From: Sphingobacterium alkalisoli
Lineage (GTDB): Bacteria; Bacteroidota; Bacteroidia; Sphingobacteriales; Sphingobacteriaceae
DNA length: 64,000 nt
Assembly (NCBI RefSeq): GCF_005049105.1
Contig: NZ_SUKA01000002.1
Span: forward strand, 372,001-436,000
Direction of reading: 5' to 3'
Numbering within the stretch: the first letter of the stretch is position 1; every line of letters begins with the position of its first letter. Shown here in pieces: positions 26,656-35,745 of the stretch. Made by a program: the position numbers and the translations under genes. The notes beneath the pieces were generated by a model. The model was not told the origin of the DNA. It searched no databases and worked only from the letters and a program-made list of their open reading frames with translations.

Positions 26656-27072
26656 TTAAATAGTATATAAACAATTTTTCAATATAAGATCCAGGTCGCT
26701 GATCAAAAGGATACGAGGTGTTTTTCCTCTGAATAAAGCATAATTAGATCCTTCTTCTGTTAAGGTCAGGGTATTGCCAACTGCATGTGTCTCCGCATAG
26801 GTATAGTGCTGTGCACCAATTTTTAGCAGGATCTTTTTTGATTGGTCATATTTCCCCTTTGTGCTGAGCCATTTCGGGCTCTCAGGTACGACAAATAAAA
26901 GTAAAAAGAATAAGAAAGCTGGAAGACCTTCAGACCAAAACATCCAGCGCCAGTCCATTTGTGTGTTCCAAGAGTCGAACAGTGCTTCACCTCGCACGAC
27001 TGGTTTGGCGATCAGATAATTGATCACCTGCGGCAGTAAGATACCGAGTACGATGGTCAATTGATTAACCAT
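26656..27072 (-). pseudogene. Fragment of an MFS sugar porter
   Basis: The frame encodes only the middle of a sugar-porter protein: a helix with NQLTIVLGILLPQVINY, the loop DWRWMFWSEGLPAF, the family motif VPESPKWLSTKGK, and RGKTPRILLI, where the match ends abruptly. The first four and last six membrane helices are missing, and an in-frame stop lies just before the first Met. It cannot be a working transporter. Confidence 0.75.
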
Positions 27073-27676
27073 TTAATAATCCTCCCATTGTGGAAATAAA
27101 TGTAATGATGTATAAAAAGCCTTTTTGATGGTTTTCTGTGTCTAACATGTGGATACGTATAGATTTATAATATACCAAAACTACAATCATTTTTTTAGGA
27201 AAAAATGTATTAAAAGATTTAAAACATGTAAAATATAATGATATTTGTATTTATTTAATTAAAAAATCCACTTATTTGTGGAGGCTGGTAAATCGGAGGG
27301 GTTCAAAGGCGAAAAGCGATCATTACACCTTAAGTAATCAGAGAGATGCAATCGGATAATGCAATCACACAGCAGTTTTATGTCATGCATATTGGACACT
27401 ATCCAGGCACGCTTTCACTTTCGAAAACGAATAAATTAAACACCAGAGGACATTTTTGTTAATTGTGAAAATGGAACTGCTTTATGTCCTCCAGATAAAG
27501 AATGTCATATACGTTTGCCGGTGTAAGCTCAATTGCTTGAAAAACACCTTTTAGCGAACAGACCGCATGGAGTTTGTAGCCGTAATAGTACATCGGTCGG
27601 TCTGGGATTACTGAAACTCAGCCAGGCTGTCGGTAAAATTGTTAGTAGGAAAAGGTATACGGATGTCTTCATAAAT
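27073..27676. other. Gene-free AT-rich region containing a transposase relic
   Basis: No intact gene. Apart from the relic at 27459-27617, the stretch 27110-27450 is AT-rich and shows nothing I can name. Together with the broken sugar porter it marks a decayed, rearranged site. Confidence 0.5.
27459..27617 (-). pseudogene. Relic of an IS982-type transposase
   Basis: Read on the minus strand, the frame gives MYYYGYKLHAVC, GVFQAIELTPANVYDI and YLEDIK, which correspond to the GYKLH and HDIHYLKD parts of IS982-family DDE transposases. Only about 50 codons remain, ending in TAA at 27459; the N-terminal domain and the C-terminal catalytic part are gone. No terminal inverted repeats found. Confidence 0.65.
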
Positions 27677-28963
27677 TTAAAGGATTGCTAGCGCATATAA
27701 CGGCATATTAGTCATCCAGTCCTCTTTTCGGTAATTGCTCATAGAGGCGCGTATAGCTGTTTCCGGTTTATACTTGTTGTAGTAAACACGAAGACTTTTA
27801 GCCTGTAGGTTCTCTTCGGCTTTTACTTCTAACGGTATGATTTTACCGTTTTTTTGAATTAAAAAGTCTATTTCTGCTCTTGAATTTTCCAAGGACCAAT
27901 AGTAAATACTCATATCTCCACGAGCGGTTAATTCTTGCAACACGTATTGTTCTGTCAAGGCACCTTTAAATTCTTGGAATAGTGCCTGGCCTTCTAACAA
28001 GGTGCGCACATCTAAATCGGTCATAGCACTTAATAGACCTACATCTACTAAAAATAGTTTAAACGAATTGAAATCCTCATAAGCTTTAAGCGGTATAGCA
28101 GGTTTAGTTACATTATGCACTTGGTGTACGAGACCACAGTCGATCAACCATGCGATCGCGAGCTCATAATCCTTGGCACGTGCACCTTGTCGAATAATTC
28201 CATATATGAATTTTTTATTCTCTTTGGCTAACTGTGCTGGAATGGAGTTCCATAGCATGCGTATTCGTGGTACGATCGAACTAGGAGCGTGCTTGGAAAA
28301 ATCTTGCTCGTATGCGGCAAGGATTCTTTTTTGTATTTCGCGTACCTCCTGAAAGTTTTTGTTCTCCGCAAAAGCGGTTACGGCTTCAGGCATTCCTCCT
28401 ACGTAATAATACTGTCGAAGAAGGTCGATATAACGAGAGGAGAAGCCAGTAATGAGTGCCCAATCGGGATTCTCCAACAGGGTTACGAGCGCACTTTCCC
28501 CTAAAGCTGCAGCAAACTCGGAAAATCGTAGAGGGTATAGATCTAAAAATTCAACCTTGCCTACCGGAAATGACGTATGGCGAGTCAATGCTACTCCCAA
28601 AAGCGATCCCGCACAGATAATATCATACTGAGGAGCATTCTCGTGAAAATATTTCAATGAAGTGATTGCTTCAGGAGCTTCCTGTATTTCATCAAAGATT
28701 ATTAAGGTCTCCGCATCAATAGAAATACCGGTCTCAATCTGAAGGCCTAATAAAATGCGGTCAATGTTGAAGTCTAAGGTAAATAAATCACGGATCACAG
28801 AATTACTCTCCATATTAACATAAGCTACGCTTTTGTATTCTGTTTTACCAAAATGTTTCATTAACCATGTTTTGCCTACCTGGCGTGCGCCCCGAATAAT
28901 AAGTGGTTTATGCGATTTTCGCACTTTCCATTCGAGTAGCTTTTCATAGAGATCACGTTTCAT
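27677..28963 (-). CDS. AAA-family ATP-binding protein with DUF4143
   Basis: A 428-residue protein. The N-terminal AAA_14 domain has Walker A GARQVGKT (residues 25-32) and Walker B LIIFDEIQE (about 86-94), plus the sensor-like CAGSLLG. The C-terminal DUF4143 part contains EIDFLIQ and PLEVKAEE, the spacing of a PD-(D/E)xK nuclease-like core. The biological role of this large family is unsettled. It is single, and its promoter region has unusual phased repeats (28983-29095). Two TATTTTTG boxes lie 6 and 14 bases before the ATG, so its mRNA may have almost no leader. Confidence 0.88.
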   Translation of the reverse strand: MKRDLYEKLLEWKVRKSHKPLIIRGARQVGKTWLMKHFGKTEYKSVAYVNMESNSVIRDLFTLDFNIDRILLGLQIETGISIDAETLIIFDEIQEAPEAITSLKYFHENAPQYDIICAGSLLGVALTRHTSFPVGKVEFLDLYPLRFSEFAAALGESALVTLLENPDWALITGFSSRYIDLLRQYYYVGGMPEAVTAFAENKNFQEVREIQKRILAAYEQDFSKHAPSSIVPRIRMLWNSIPAQLAKENKKFIYGIIRQGARAKDYELAIAWLIDCGLVHQVHNVTKPAIPLKAYEDFNSFKLFLVDVGLLSAMTDLDVRTLLEGQALFQEFKGALTEQYVLQELTARGDMSIYYWSLENSRAEIDFLIQKNGKIIPLEVKAEENLQAKSLRVYYNKYKPETAIRASMSNYRKEDWMTNMPLYALAIL

Positions 28964-28968
28964 AAAGA

Positions 28969-28984
28969 CAAAAATACAAAAATA
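28969..28984 (-). promoter_or_regulatory. Tandem -7 boxes of the AAA-ATPase gene
   Basis: TATTTTTG occurs twice back to back (28977-28984 and 28969-28976), each fitting TAnnTTTG. With start at 28963 the transcript would be leaderless or nearly so. Confidence 0.45.
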
Positions 28985-29095
28985 TGTACGACTTTCTGTG
29001 GTGTACTACATTTTTATGTACGACTTTTTGTATACTAACTACACTTTTATGTACGACTTTTTGTGGTAGTGCTACACTTTTATGTAGGAGTTTTG
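28983..29095. repeat. Phased 32-33 bp direct repeats before the AAA-ATPase gene
   Basis: The core TATGTACGACTTTTTGT starts at 28983, 29015 and 29048, with a partial fourth copy at 29081. The steps are 32, 33 and 33 bases, close to three helical turns, and each unit also carries CTACA. The fourth copy lies inside the end of mdaB and supplies its last codons and TAG stop. Iteron-like or operator function is likely. Confidence 0.7.
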
Positions 29096-29683
29096 AATTT
29101 TATGCTCCAAATGCTCCATGTACGCTTTGCGGTAATTGGAAATTCGCTCTTCCGTTGCATCTTTTTCGACATCGTGAAAATGAAAGCCAGCTATGCGGTC
29201 CATACCTGTAAATTGGTTCATCTTATGGAAGCCAAACAATACACCATCGTCGACCGACTGCTGTTCGAAGAATTCGCCGGGTAAGGTAAATGCGGTATCC
29301 GGAGCATTCCACGACGTGGTAACCATATAGTGTTTGCCCTGCATCAAGCCGCCTTTACCGTAGTTGATTGCCGGATTTTTGCGACTTCTACCGTCGCTGG
29401 CATACATGCCATTCTGATGCCCTGCCGTAAATACCTCGTCGATATATTTCTTGAGTCCGTAGGGAACCTGAAACCACCAGATTGGCATATGATAGATAAT
29501 GATGTCGGCCCATTTGTAATTTTCTACTTCTGCAACGGCATCATAGTCGTCGTTGATGTTCGTGATGCGGTATGCAACCTGGTTTTTGTCAAGAACCGTT
29601 TGTGTCCATTCGGTAACGCTGTTGTTGAATTTGCCGCCCGAGTGGGCGAAAGTTTGTCCGGCATTGATGATAAATATGTTCAT
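29072..29683 (-). CDS. mdaB: NAD(P)H quinone oxidoreductase, MdaB-like
   Basis: A 203-residue flavodoxin-fold enzyme that reduces quinones by two electrons, protecting against redox cycling. It has the opening MNIFIINAGQ with FAHSGGKFN, the HMPIWWFQVPYGLKKYIDEVF segment shared by MdaB proteins, and the TTSWNAP and GFHKMNQF loops near the flavin. Length fits the family. It is divergent from a LysR gene 99 bases away, a usual pairing in which the regulator controls the reductase. The last six codons lie in the phased repeat. Confidence 0.88.
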   Translation of the reverse strand: MNIFIINAGQTFAHSGGKFNNSVTEWTQTVLDKNQVAYRITNINDDYDAVAEVENYKWADIIIYHMPIWWFQVPYGLKKYIDEVFTAGHQNGMYASDGRSRKNPAINYGKGGLMQGKHYMVTTSWNAPDTAFTLPGEFFEQQSVDDGVLFGFHKMNQFTGMDRIAGFHFHDVEKDATEERISNYRKAYMEHLEHKIQNSYIKV

Positions 29684-29755
29684 GTCTCTATGTGTTTTAT
29701 TATTGTTTATGCAAATCTCCTGTATATTTATCTATATTTAAAATAACTTAAATTG

Positions 29756-29763
29756 TATATTTG
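29756..29763 (+). promoter_or_regulatory. -7 box of the LysR gene
   Basis: TATATTTG matches the Bacteroidota TAnnTTTG element and lies 19 bases before ATG 29783. The initiation region falls inside the divergent mdaB-lysR gap, where a LysR protein would bind. Confidence 0.45.
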
Positions 29764-29782
29764 TATCATAATAATTATAGTT

Positions 29783-30718
29783 ATGCGATGGAATCTAGAA
29801 TGGCTACGTACCTTTAAGGCCATATACGACACAGGAACATTATCTGCTGCTGCGCAGGAGTTGTTTATTTCCCAACCGGGGGTAAGCCTTCATTTGGGTT
29901 CGCTCGAAGCTTTCACGGGAGATAAATTATTTGATCGCTCGGCGCGCCGCATGGTGCCCACCGAGAAGGGGAAGATGTTGTACAACTGTATATTGGAGCC
30001 GCTGAAAAAGTTGGAAGCGGCAGAACAGCACTTTCATAAGCGCACACAGCCTGACCGGGCCACCATTAGTGTGGGGATGTGTTTCGAAACATTCCAATAT
30101 ACATTGGAAGAACATATTAATGAGCTGCCCTTTAACCTGATCATCAAATTTGGGGAATACCCACAAATGCAACAGGATCTGGATAATGGGCTGCTCGATC
30201 TGATCGTGACACCGCAAAAGGGAAGTCAGCAAAATCTGGAATACCGGCCATTTACGAAAGAACGTATCGTGCTGATTGCAGGTGGCAATACCGATACGCA
30301 GGAGATCGAACGGCTGTTGGGGGCAAATGATCTGAAGCAGGTGGTGCAATTGCTGAAACAGGAACTGTGGTATAGCACGGCTGCGGATATGGAGCATTTG
30401 AAAAATTTTTGGATCAAGAATTTTGGGAAACATCCGGATTTTAGTCCCAATTATATCGTGCCCAATATCAGCTCCATTATCCGTTGCCTGAGTGATTGTG
30501 TCGGATTTTCCGTGGTGCCTGATTTCCTTTGCTGCGAAGCCATTGCTGCTGGTAAGGTAAAACTGCTGTGGGAAGGCAACACGCCGCTGGAGAATACCTT
30601 ATATTTTGGCACGCGGAAAAAGACCATGTATCAGCCAGAGATAGAACGTTTGGAGCGGCTCTTTCAGCAAAAGTGGGAGTGGATGGCAGACGCGCACCAA
30701 CCGAGTGCGGCGAGCTAG
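29783..30718 (+). CDS. LysR-family transcriptional regulator
   Basis: ATG 29783 (MRWNLEWLRTFKAIYDTG) is chosen over an upstream in-frame ATG at 29753 because the latter lies over the promoter box. The N-terminal winged helix is typical: TLSAAAQELFISQPGVSLHL and SLEAFTGDKLFDRS. The effector domain (residues about 90-295) has two half-lobes. It probably governs the divergent mdaB gene in answer to a quinone-like or oxidative signal. The stop overlaps the stop of the converging response regulator by 4 bases. Confidence 0.88.
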   Translation: MRWNLEWLRTFKAIYDTGTLSAAAQELFISQPGVSLHLGSLEAFTGDKLFDRSARRMVPTEKGKMLYNCILEPLKKLEAAEQHFHKRTQPDRATISVGMCFETFQYTLEEHINELPFNLIIKFGEYPQMQQDLDNGLLDLIVTPQKGSQQNLEYRPFTKERIVLIAGGNTDTQEIERLLGANDLKQVVQLLKQELWYSTAADMEHLKNFWIKNFGKHPDFSPNYIVPNISSIIRCLSDCVGFSVVPDFLCCEAIAAGKVKLLWEGNTPLENTLYFGTRKKTMYQPEIERLERLFQQKWEWMADAHQPSAAS

Positions 30719-31326
30719 ATAAACTTCATCTCGGTGGCTTTATGGATCAGGGAGGCCGAATTCGCAACCCCGAATTTTTGCAGCAGGTTGCGGCGATGGC
30801 TTTCGACGGTTAGCGGGCTGATAAACATCAGTTCGCCTATTTTTGGGGTGGTATGCCCCTGCGCCATTAAAGCCAATACTTCGCGTTCCCGTTGGCTAAC
30901 GGTGGGTATCTCGTCTTGCTTGTCCGTTAAGATAAAGGTCATCTCCTTGCTCAGTACCTGTTCGCCCCGCATCACGGCTTCTATGCCTTCGATCAGTTCA
31001 TCAGCGGAGACATTCTTGAGCAGGTATCCCACTGCACCGGCCTTTAACATCCGTAGGGCAATGCTCCCTTCGTTGAGGTTGCTGATCGCGATAACCTGCG
31101 TATCGGGATATTCTTTTTTGATGATTTCTGTCGCATCGATGCCATTCATATCGGGCATATTGATATCGACAAGGATGACATCTACAGTTTCGATGGCTAA
31201 GAAATCGAAGGCGTCTTTCGCATTGCTGAACGAACCGCGTAGCTCGATCGTCGACGTATTTTTTAGGATGAATTCGAAGCCATTGAGTACCAGTGGATGG
31301 TCATCGATTATTATTACAGAAATCAT
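30715..31326 (-). CDS. NarL/FixJ-type response regulator
   Basis: A 203-residue regulator. The receiver domain has acidic D8/D9, the phosphorylation site D54 in LVDINMPDM, and K104 in GYLLKNVS. The C-terminal LuxR-type helix-turn-helix includes VSQREREVLALMAQGHTTPKI and LTVESHRRNLLQKFGV. Its start codon overlaps the stop of the kinase gene at 31323-31326, so the two are translated together and form a pair. Confidence 0.93.
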   Translation of the reverse strand: MISVIIIDDHPLVLNGFEFILKNTSTIELRGSFSNAKDAFDFLAIETVDVILVDINMPDMNGIDATEIIKKEYPDTQVIAISNLNEGSIALRMLKAGAVGYLLKNVSADELIEGIEAVMRGEQVLSKEMTFILTDKQDEIPTVSQREREVLALMAQGHTTPKIGELMFISPLTVESHRRNLLQKFGVANSASLIHKATEMKFI

Positions 31327-33314
31327 ATTATTCCTTCTAGCTTAAATTGAATATGAAATGCGGCGCCTTTTCCTGTTGCCGCATCAATCTCCAGGTGTCC
31401 ATTTAAGATCTCTATCCGGTTACGGATGTTAGATAGTCCGATGCCTTCCTGTTTCATTTCTTCCCCATATGGATCAAATCCCTTGCCATTATCTTCTACG
31501 GAAATGTAAAAATATCCATCAGCCTCGGAGCACTGTACCCAGATCTGAGAGGCATCGCTATGCTTCAGGGCATTGGTCAGCAGTTCCTGCACGATACGAT
31601 ATACCGCAATCAGAAAAGACTGGCCGTAATCTGAACGTAAATTAGACGCTTGAAAATCAATCTGTAAGTGGGGCAATGCCATCGCGTTGCACAGATCGCG
31701 TAGGGAGGCTTCCAGCCCCATGTACAACAACGACTCGGGCATCATATTGCGGGCTATTCGCCGTAGTTCGTTGACCGAGTGGTCCATTTGGTTGATGATC
31801 GTATATAAATCCGTAGATGATGCGGTTTGTGGCTGCGTCTTCGATTCTCTGTTGGCAACAGCCGATAATCTGAGCTTCACGCTGGCAAGCATACCGCCTA
31901 GACCGTCGTGCAGGTCGCGGGCAATACGGCTGCGCTCCCGTTCTTGTCCTTGCAACATGGCATTGAAGAGGTTGAGTTGCTCCTTTTGTGCCGCCAGTCG
32001 TTTTCTGTTTTTTAAGGCTGTATACCACATGTAACTGAGCATGCCGAGTACGATTGTGGTAAGCAGAAAAATACCGGCGACCATACGTGTGCGCTGGATC
32101 GCGAGCTGCTGCTGTTGATTGGCCGCTTTTACCCGTAGCAGCTCGTTTTCCTTTTCGGCGGTCTGGTATTTTTTCTCCAGCTCGAGCGTGATCGCGTCGC
32201 CCTTATCGGTTAGGATGGTATCCACGAGCTGTTTATACTGTTCATACCAGGTGGTAGCCTCTTCGTGTTTACCCAATTGGGAGGCGGTATGGGCAAGATT
32301 GTAGTACACCATCTGCTTGTTCTTCAGCGAAGCTTTTTCCTGAACATAGGGCAGTACTTCACGCAGTTTGGCCATGGCCCTTGCGGGCTGGTTACGTGTC
32401 TGAAAGGCCTCAAATTGGCTGAAAAGGATGGAGGCCACCATATCGTTATTGTGCTGCTCTTTCGCACCGGCCAGTGCTTTTTCAAAATGGAAGTTTGCCC
32501 GATCGAAATTTCGCTGCGTTTCCCAATAGCTTCCTGCTACGTTATGATAAATCGGGAGGTAAGAAGAAGTGGGTATGGATTTCGCCGTGTTGGCGGCGCT
32601 GTCGAGCAGGGTAAGCGCATAGCTGTGCTGCTTGCTGAACAAGGCGTTGCGGGCGGCATTGACAAAAAGGGTAAGCCGTTGTTCGTCGGCACCGGCTCTT
32701 CCTTTCAGCAGCGCCAAAGCATCTTGGTAGTAGGTGGTTGCTTTATCGTACTCTTCCAGGTTCATGAGCGCCATTGCCACATTCTGGTAATTATTGCCCA
32801 TGAGTGTTGAATCTCCGATCTGTTTGGCCATGGGGATGACCTTCTCCAGAAGTACCTGCACATATTCGGAGGGGTTGCCTTCCCTTTGCAATAGCGCACC
32901 GTAGCTTCCCCAAAGGCGGGCACGGTACCGGATGGCCGCTAGGCTATTTTTTTTGGGTATATCTTGGCGGAGAAAGCTGTCGGCCTGCATATACTGTTGC
33001 TTTGACTTTATGGGGTCGATATCGAAATGAATCGCTGCCCGATAGAAATGCAGTAGGCCTTGATAATAGTTTGTTTTGCTTTTATCGCCCAGCTGCTTTT
33101 CACTTTCAGCGACGTATTGTCGTGCTTTTGCCGCGTCGTAGTCTGACCAAAAGAAGCTCAGGTCCAATAGCGCTAAAGCCTTTTCTTCCCGATCGTCGAT
33201 GTGCTGCAGTTGCTGGTACAGGCTGTCGCCATAGTGCTTCAGCTCTTCTTTTGATTGGGCGAAGATCTGCGTTACGGAGAGTAGGTAAGCGAGAAGGACT
33301 ACCAGTTTATACAT
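31323..33314 (-). CDS. TPR-containing histidine kinase (HisKA_3 type)
   Basis: A 663-residue membrane sensor. Residues 1-19 are a signal peptide. About 25-400 form tetratricopeptide repeats in the periplasm (for example EEYDKATTYYQDALALL, RNFDRANFHFEKAL), then a coiled segment and one membrane helix at 411-432. The dimerisation domain carries H469 in ARDLHDGLGG, and the ATPase has N581 in ELLTNALKH and the G box DNGKGFDP at 608-615. Partner is the following response regulator. The TPR sensor suggests a peptide or protein signal. No target is evident. Confidence 0.92.
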   Translation of the reverse strand: MYKLVVLLAYLLSVTQIFAQSKEELKHYGDSLYQQLQHIDDREEKALALLDLSFFWSDYDAAKARQYVAESEKQLGDKSKTNYYQGLLHFYRAAIHFDIDPIKSKQQYMQADSFLRQDIPKKNSLAAIRYRARLWGSYGALLQREGNPSEYVQVLLEKVIPMAKQIGDSTLMGNNYQNVAMALMNLEEYDKATTYYQDALALLKGRAGADEQRLTLFVNAARNALFSKQHSYALTLLDSAANTAKSIPTSSYLPIYHNVAGSYWETQRNFDRANFHFEKALAGAKEQHNNDMVASILFSQFEAFQTRNQPARAMAKLREVLPYVQEKASLKNKQMVYYNLAHTASQLGKHEEATTWYEQYKQLVDTILTDKGDAITLELEKKYQTAEKENELLRVKAANQQQQLAIQRTRMVAGIFLLTTIVLGMLSYMWYTALKNRKRLAAQKEQLNLFNAMLQGQERERSRIARDLHDGLGGMLASVKLRLSAVANRESKTQPQTASSTDLYTIINQMDHSVNELRRIARNMMPESLLYMGLEASLRDLCNAMALPHLQIDFQASNLRSDYGQSFLIAVYRIVQELLTNALKHSDASQIWVQCSEADGYFYISVEDNGKGFDPYGEEMKQEGIGLSNIRNRIEILNGHLEIDAATGKGAAFHIQFKLEGII

Positions 33315-33360
33315 TATTGCGTTTCTTGATTCATGCTCAAATTACAGATTAATCTGCAAA

Positions 33361-33972
33361 TTAACAATCCGGTACCATACCCATGGTGACACCCGACGGA
33401 CTCCAGATGGGGACCAAACGCATCTGACAGCCTTCGCCATCATCGTTATCGTCGATGGTACGGCGCGTATCAAAAGTGAGTTCAAGCACGGATCCCGCCG
33501 GAAATACGTCGGTGGCTTCTTTGAAAGTGACGCGCATATTCATTGCGGCAGTTTCTCTCCGCAGGCTGCCGTCGAATGTCATCTGTTGCTGGGCATTATT
33601 GATTTGGCCCGTTATCTTTTCGTCAACAATGCGAAAGAAATTGTCCGGATCTGTTGTCTCCATCCGGTAAGCGGCGCCGTCTAGCTTACCGCGGAGCTTG
33701 ATATTCATTTCATCGTCGTTGCCAAAATCGGCCATAAATACGATGGAAACGGAGTCTGCCGTGGCTTCGATCAGTGCGATCCTACCTTCGCCATCCCAGG
33801 TATAGATGGGGGTCTCATTTTGGGAGAGAACACCTTTGGCTGTGCCTTTAAAGGGTTTGCCTCCAAATACCTCGTTGAAATTTTGGTTGGCATCCTGTCC
33901 ATCATTGTCTTTCGTACAGCCCGTTAGCAGTAGAAGGCATGCTATTACAAGTGATAAATGTATCGTTTTCAT
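33361..33972 (-). CDS. Small lipoprotein, paralogue of the 34993 gene
   Basis: Start at ATG 33972 (MKTIHLSLVIACLLLLTGC). The mature part begins TKDNDGQDANQ and has a beta-rich body with AFGGKPFKGTAKG-like strands and a Cys near the C-terminus (EGCQMRLVPIW, then MVPDC). A similar plan is seen in the 34993 gene: a SKDxxLxxAKSTL or GKPFKGTAKGVL opening, and a C-terminal Cys pair. It is the last gene of the run 35643 to 33361. No known family; presumably binds a ligand or a partner in the outer membrane. Confidence 0.6.
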   Translation of the reverse strand: MKTIHLSLVIACLLLLTGCTKDNDGQDANQNFNEVFGGKPFKGTAKGVLSQNETPIYTWDGEGRIALIEATADSVSIVFMADFGNDDEMNIKLRGKLDGAAYRMETTDPDNFFRIVDEKITGQINNAQQQMTFDGSLRRETAAMNMRVTFKEATDVFPAGSVLELTFDTRRTIDDNDDGEGCQMRLVPIWSPSGVTMGMVPDC

Positions 33973-33993
33973 ATCGCTCAATTTTGATTATAA

Positions 33994-34965
33994 CTAGCGC
34001 CATATCATCTGACCGCCTGCGGTTTCAATCTTGTTTTTACCTTTTACGAAAACCGGGATCACACCGGGCGAGTTGGCCGCAATCGGATCCACGTTATATT
34101 CCTTACCATCGTTGGGAATGATCTTTAGGGACCACATCCAGCCAAATGGGCCGGTTTGCCTGTACTCGGTGCCCACCAGCAGGTATTTTCCATCTGGCGA
34201 AAACTCCGGCACGGCTTCTTTAAAGTTACTGGTGGTGACCTGTTTCAGGTTTGATCCATCCATGTCCATGGTGTACACATGGTTGGCAATACGCACAGCG
34301 AGTTGTGTACCTGCGGGATTGACAGCTACATCGCCCCAGTCTTCGTATTCCATTTCTTTTAACAATTTTCCCGAGGTATAGGGTGGATCTAGACGAATGA
34401 TATAATTGTTGTGCACAATTAGCAGTGCATTGCCTGGTAGCCATAAGCGTTGGTCGTTGAAACCCAGCTCTTCTCCGTTGATGTCGTGGATGCGACCGAC
34501 AAACTCTCCATTTCGCTTCAAGATCGTAATGCCATCTTCTTGATCATTTGAAAGCACCAAAATATGGCTGTTGTCATGCGATAGATAGCCTTTGGAATAG
34601 GCGCTTAACGCCGGGCTACGGTAGATGAATTCCTCCACAATACTGCCGTTCGAAATATCGCTCAGCGTAAAGCGGATGGGATAATCGCCCAAGGTCTGCT
34701 CGTTCACCACAGTGAGTTTGTATTTCCCATCCCGGGAGATATCGAAATTATTGAGTTTTGAATCGTCGGGAATAAAAGCCGAACCCACCCCCTCGGGCAA
34801 ACTCACTTTAAGGATTCCCTCGGTTGCCCAATCGTAATAGATGGTTCCTTTTACAGCGGATGGGTAGCCATTGTCGCCACCATCTGGCCCGCCGTCATTG
34901 TCTTTTGAGCAGGCGGATAGTAGCATAAGAAATACCACTACCAGTGATAAGTTTGTCTTTTTCAT
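33994..34965 (-). CDS. Lipoprotein with WD40/TolB-like propeller repeats (paralogue of the 35746 gene)
   Basis: A 323-residue lipoprotein with lipobox LLSAC followed by SKDNDGGPDGG. The body shows beta-propeller blades: ISRDGKYKLTVV, SHDNSHILVLS, NPAGTQLAVRI, FSPDGKYLLVG. The latter is the classical PD40 motif. Same blade order and same opening (KGTIYYD) occur in the 35746 gene, so the pair are paralogues. It lies between two other lipoprotein genes in one transcription unit. Sits in the periplasm or on the surface, and should bind rather than catalyse. Confidence 0.72.
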   Translation of the reverse strand: MKKTNLSLVVVFLMLLSACSKDNDGGPDGGDNGYPSAVKGTIYYDWATEGILKVSLPEGVGSAFIPDDSKLNNFDISRDGKYKLTVVNEQTLGDYPIRFTLSDISNGSIVEEFIYRSPALSAYSKGYLSHDNSHILVLSNDQEDGITILKRNGEFVGRIHDINGEELGFNDQRLWLPGNALLIVHNNYIIRLDPPYTSGKLLKEMEYEDWGDVAVNPAGTQLAVRIANHVYTMDMDGSNLKQVTTSNFKEAVPEFSPDGKYLLVGTEYRQTGPFGWMWSLKIIPNDGKEYNVDPIAANSPGVIPVFVKGKNKIETAGGQMIWR

Positions 34966-34992
34966 CGTTTCTGATTTTATGTGTTTGGTTAC

Positions 34993-35643
34993 TTAGGGGT
35001 GGCATACCGGCACACGGATTAAATCCACACCGCCGCTATAGAGGTTGAATACCGGTCGTGTCTCCCATACCACGTTGGTACATCCATTCGCATTCCCGGG
35101 TGCATCGCTTCCCGACCGATTCAACGTCATTTCGGTAGTGAGGATCGATTCAGCCGGTATGTCGCCGTCGGCGGCCAGATACTTAGTCCGCACGGTTAGG
35201 ATGGCGCCATCATCAGCAAGATACCCGTCCCAGGTAAATTCCTTGTTTCCTGCAACAACCGTTCCTTCCATAGCGCCGTTTTCTTTGATGTAAAATGAGC
35301 CGCCAGCAAAGGTTGCGTTCCAATTTTTCCCTTGCTGTTTTCCGGGTATACCTAAGGTAAAGCCATCGCCGCCGGGTAGATTGACGAGTAGCGATACCGT
35401 AACGCTGTCGCCACGTATCTTATCTACACTTAAGGACGAGGTGCCGGATAGGGAAGGCAAGGGATCGAGGCCCCCAACGTATAGGGTAGATTTGGCATCG
35501 CCCAGGTAAGCTTCGTCTTTCATGACGCTGATAAAATCATGTTGGTCTGCGTTATTAGCCGTGTCCTTGCCGCAGCTTAGATGCAAACATAGCGCGATCA
35601 GCAGTAGGTTTGCGCGAGATAAATGAATCAATAGTCTCTTCAT
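34993..35643 (-). CDS. Small lipoprotein, paralogue of the 33361 gene
   Basis: A 216-residue lipoprotein, lipobox LHLSC, starting from ATG 35643. It resembles the 33361 gene in length and plan: a short acidic linker after the Cys, a beta-rich body with DSVTVSLLVNL, and a C-terminal Cys pair (NGCTNVVWETRP ... VPVC). It is the first gene of the second cassette and lies right after a duplicated promoter region at 35665-35720. Confidence 0.6.
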   Translation of the reverse strand: MKRLLIHLSRANLLLIALCLHLSCGKDTANNADQHDFISVMKDEAYLGDAKSTLYVGGLDPLPSLSGTSSLSVDKIRGDSVTVSLLVNLPGGDGFTLGIPGKQQGKNWNATFAGGSFYIKENGAMEGTVVAGNKEFTWDGYLADDGAILTVRTKYLAADGDIPAESILTTEMTLNRSGSDAPGNANGCTNVVWETRPVFNLYSGGVDLIRVPVCHP

Positions 35644-35664
35644 ACGTGCATATTTATCTTTACT

Positions 35665-35720
35665 ATAACAAAGTTAACCGATGCATGGTTGCAGGTCAAT
35701 CCACGAAAACAGGGATTTTT
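35665..35720 (-). promoter_or_regulatory. Duplicated promoter/operator, copy 2
   Basis: Read on the minus strand it has a conserved box ATCCCTGTTTTCGTGGA, then TTGACC as a -33 region, a 20-base spacer and TAACTTTG as a -7 box (35669-35676). The 32-base box is identical to that at 36832-36863, as is the 14-base -7 region, at the same spacing. It drives the 35643-33361 genes. Confidence 0.65.
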
Positions 35721-35745
35721 AAAGAGCAAACCACGGCGATCTCCG

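Noticed and set aside
28983..29095. CRISPR-like spacing of repeats
   Set aside because: The units are contiguous with only 12-16 variable bases, there are three and a half copies, no cas gene is near, and the last copy lies within mdaB.
30734..31345. Plus-strand 203-codon frame opposite the response regulator
   Set aside because: Antisense shadow of a strongly supported receiver-LuxR gene; serine-rich composition of a shadow.
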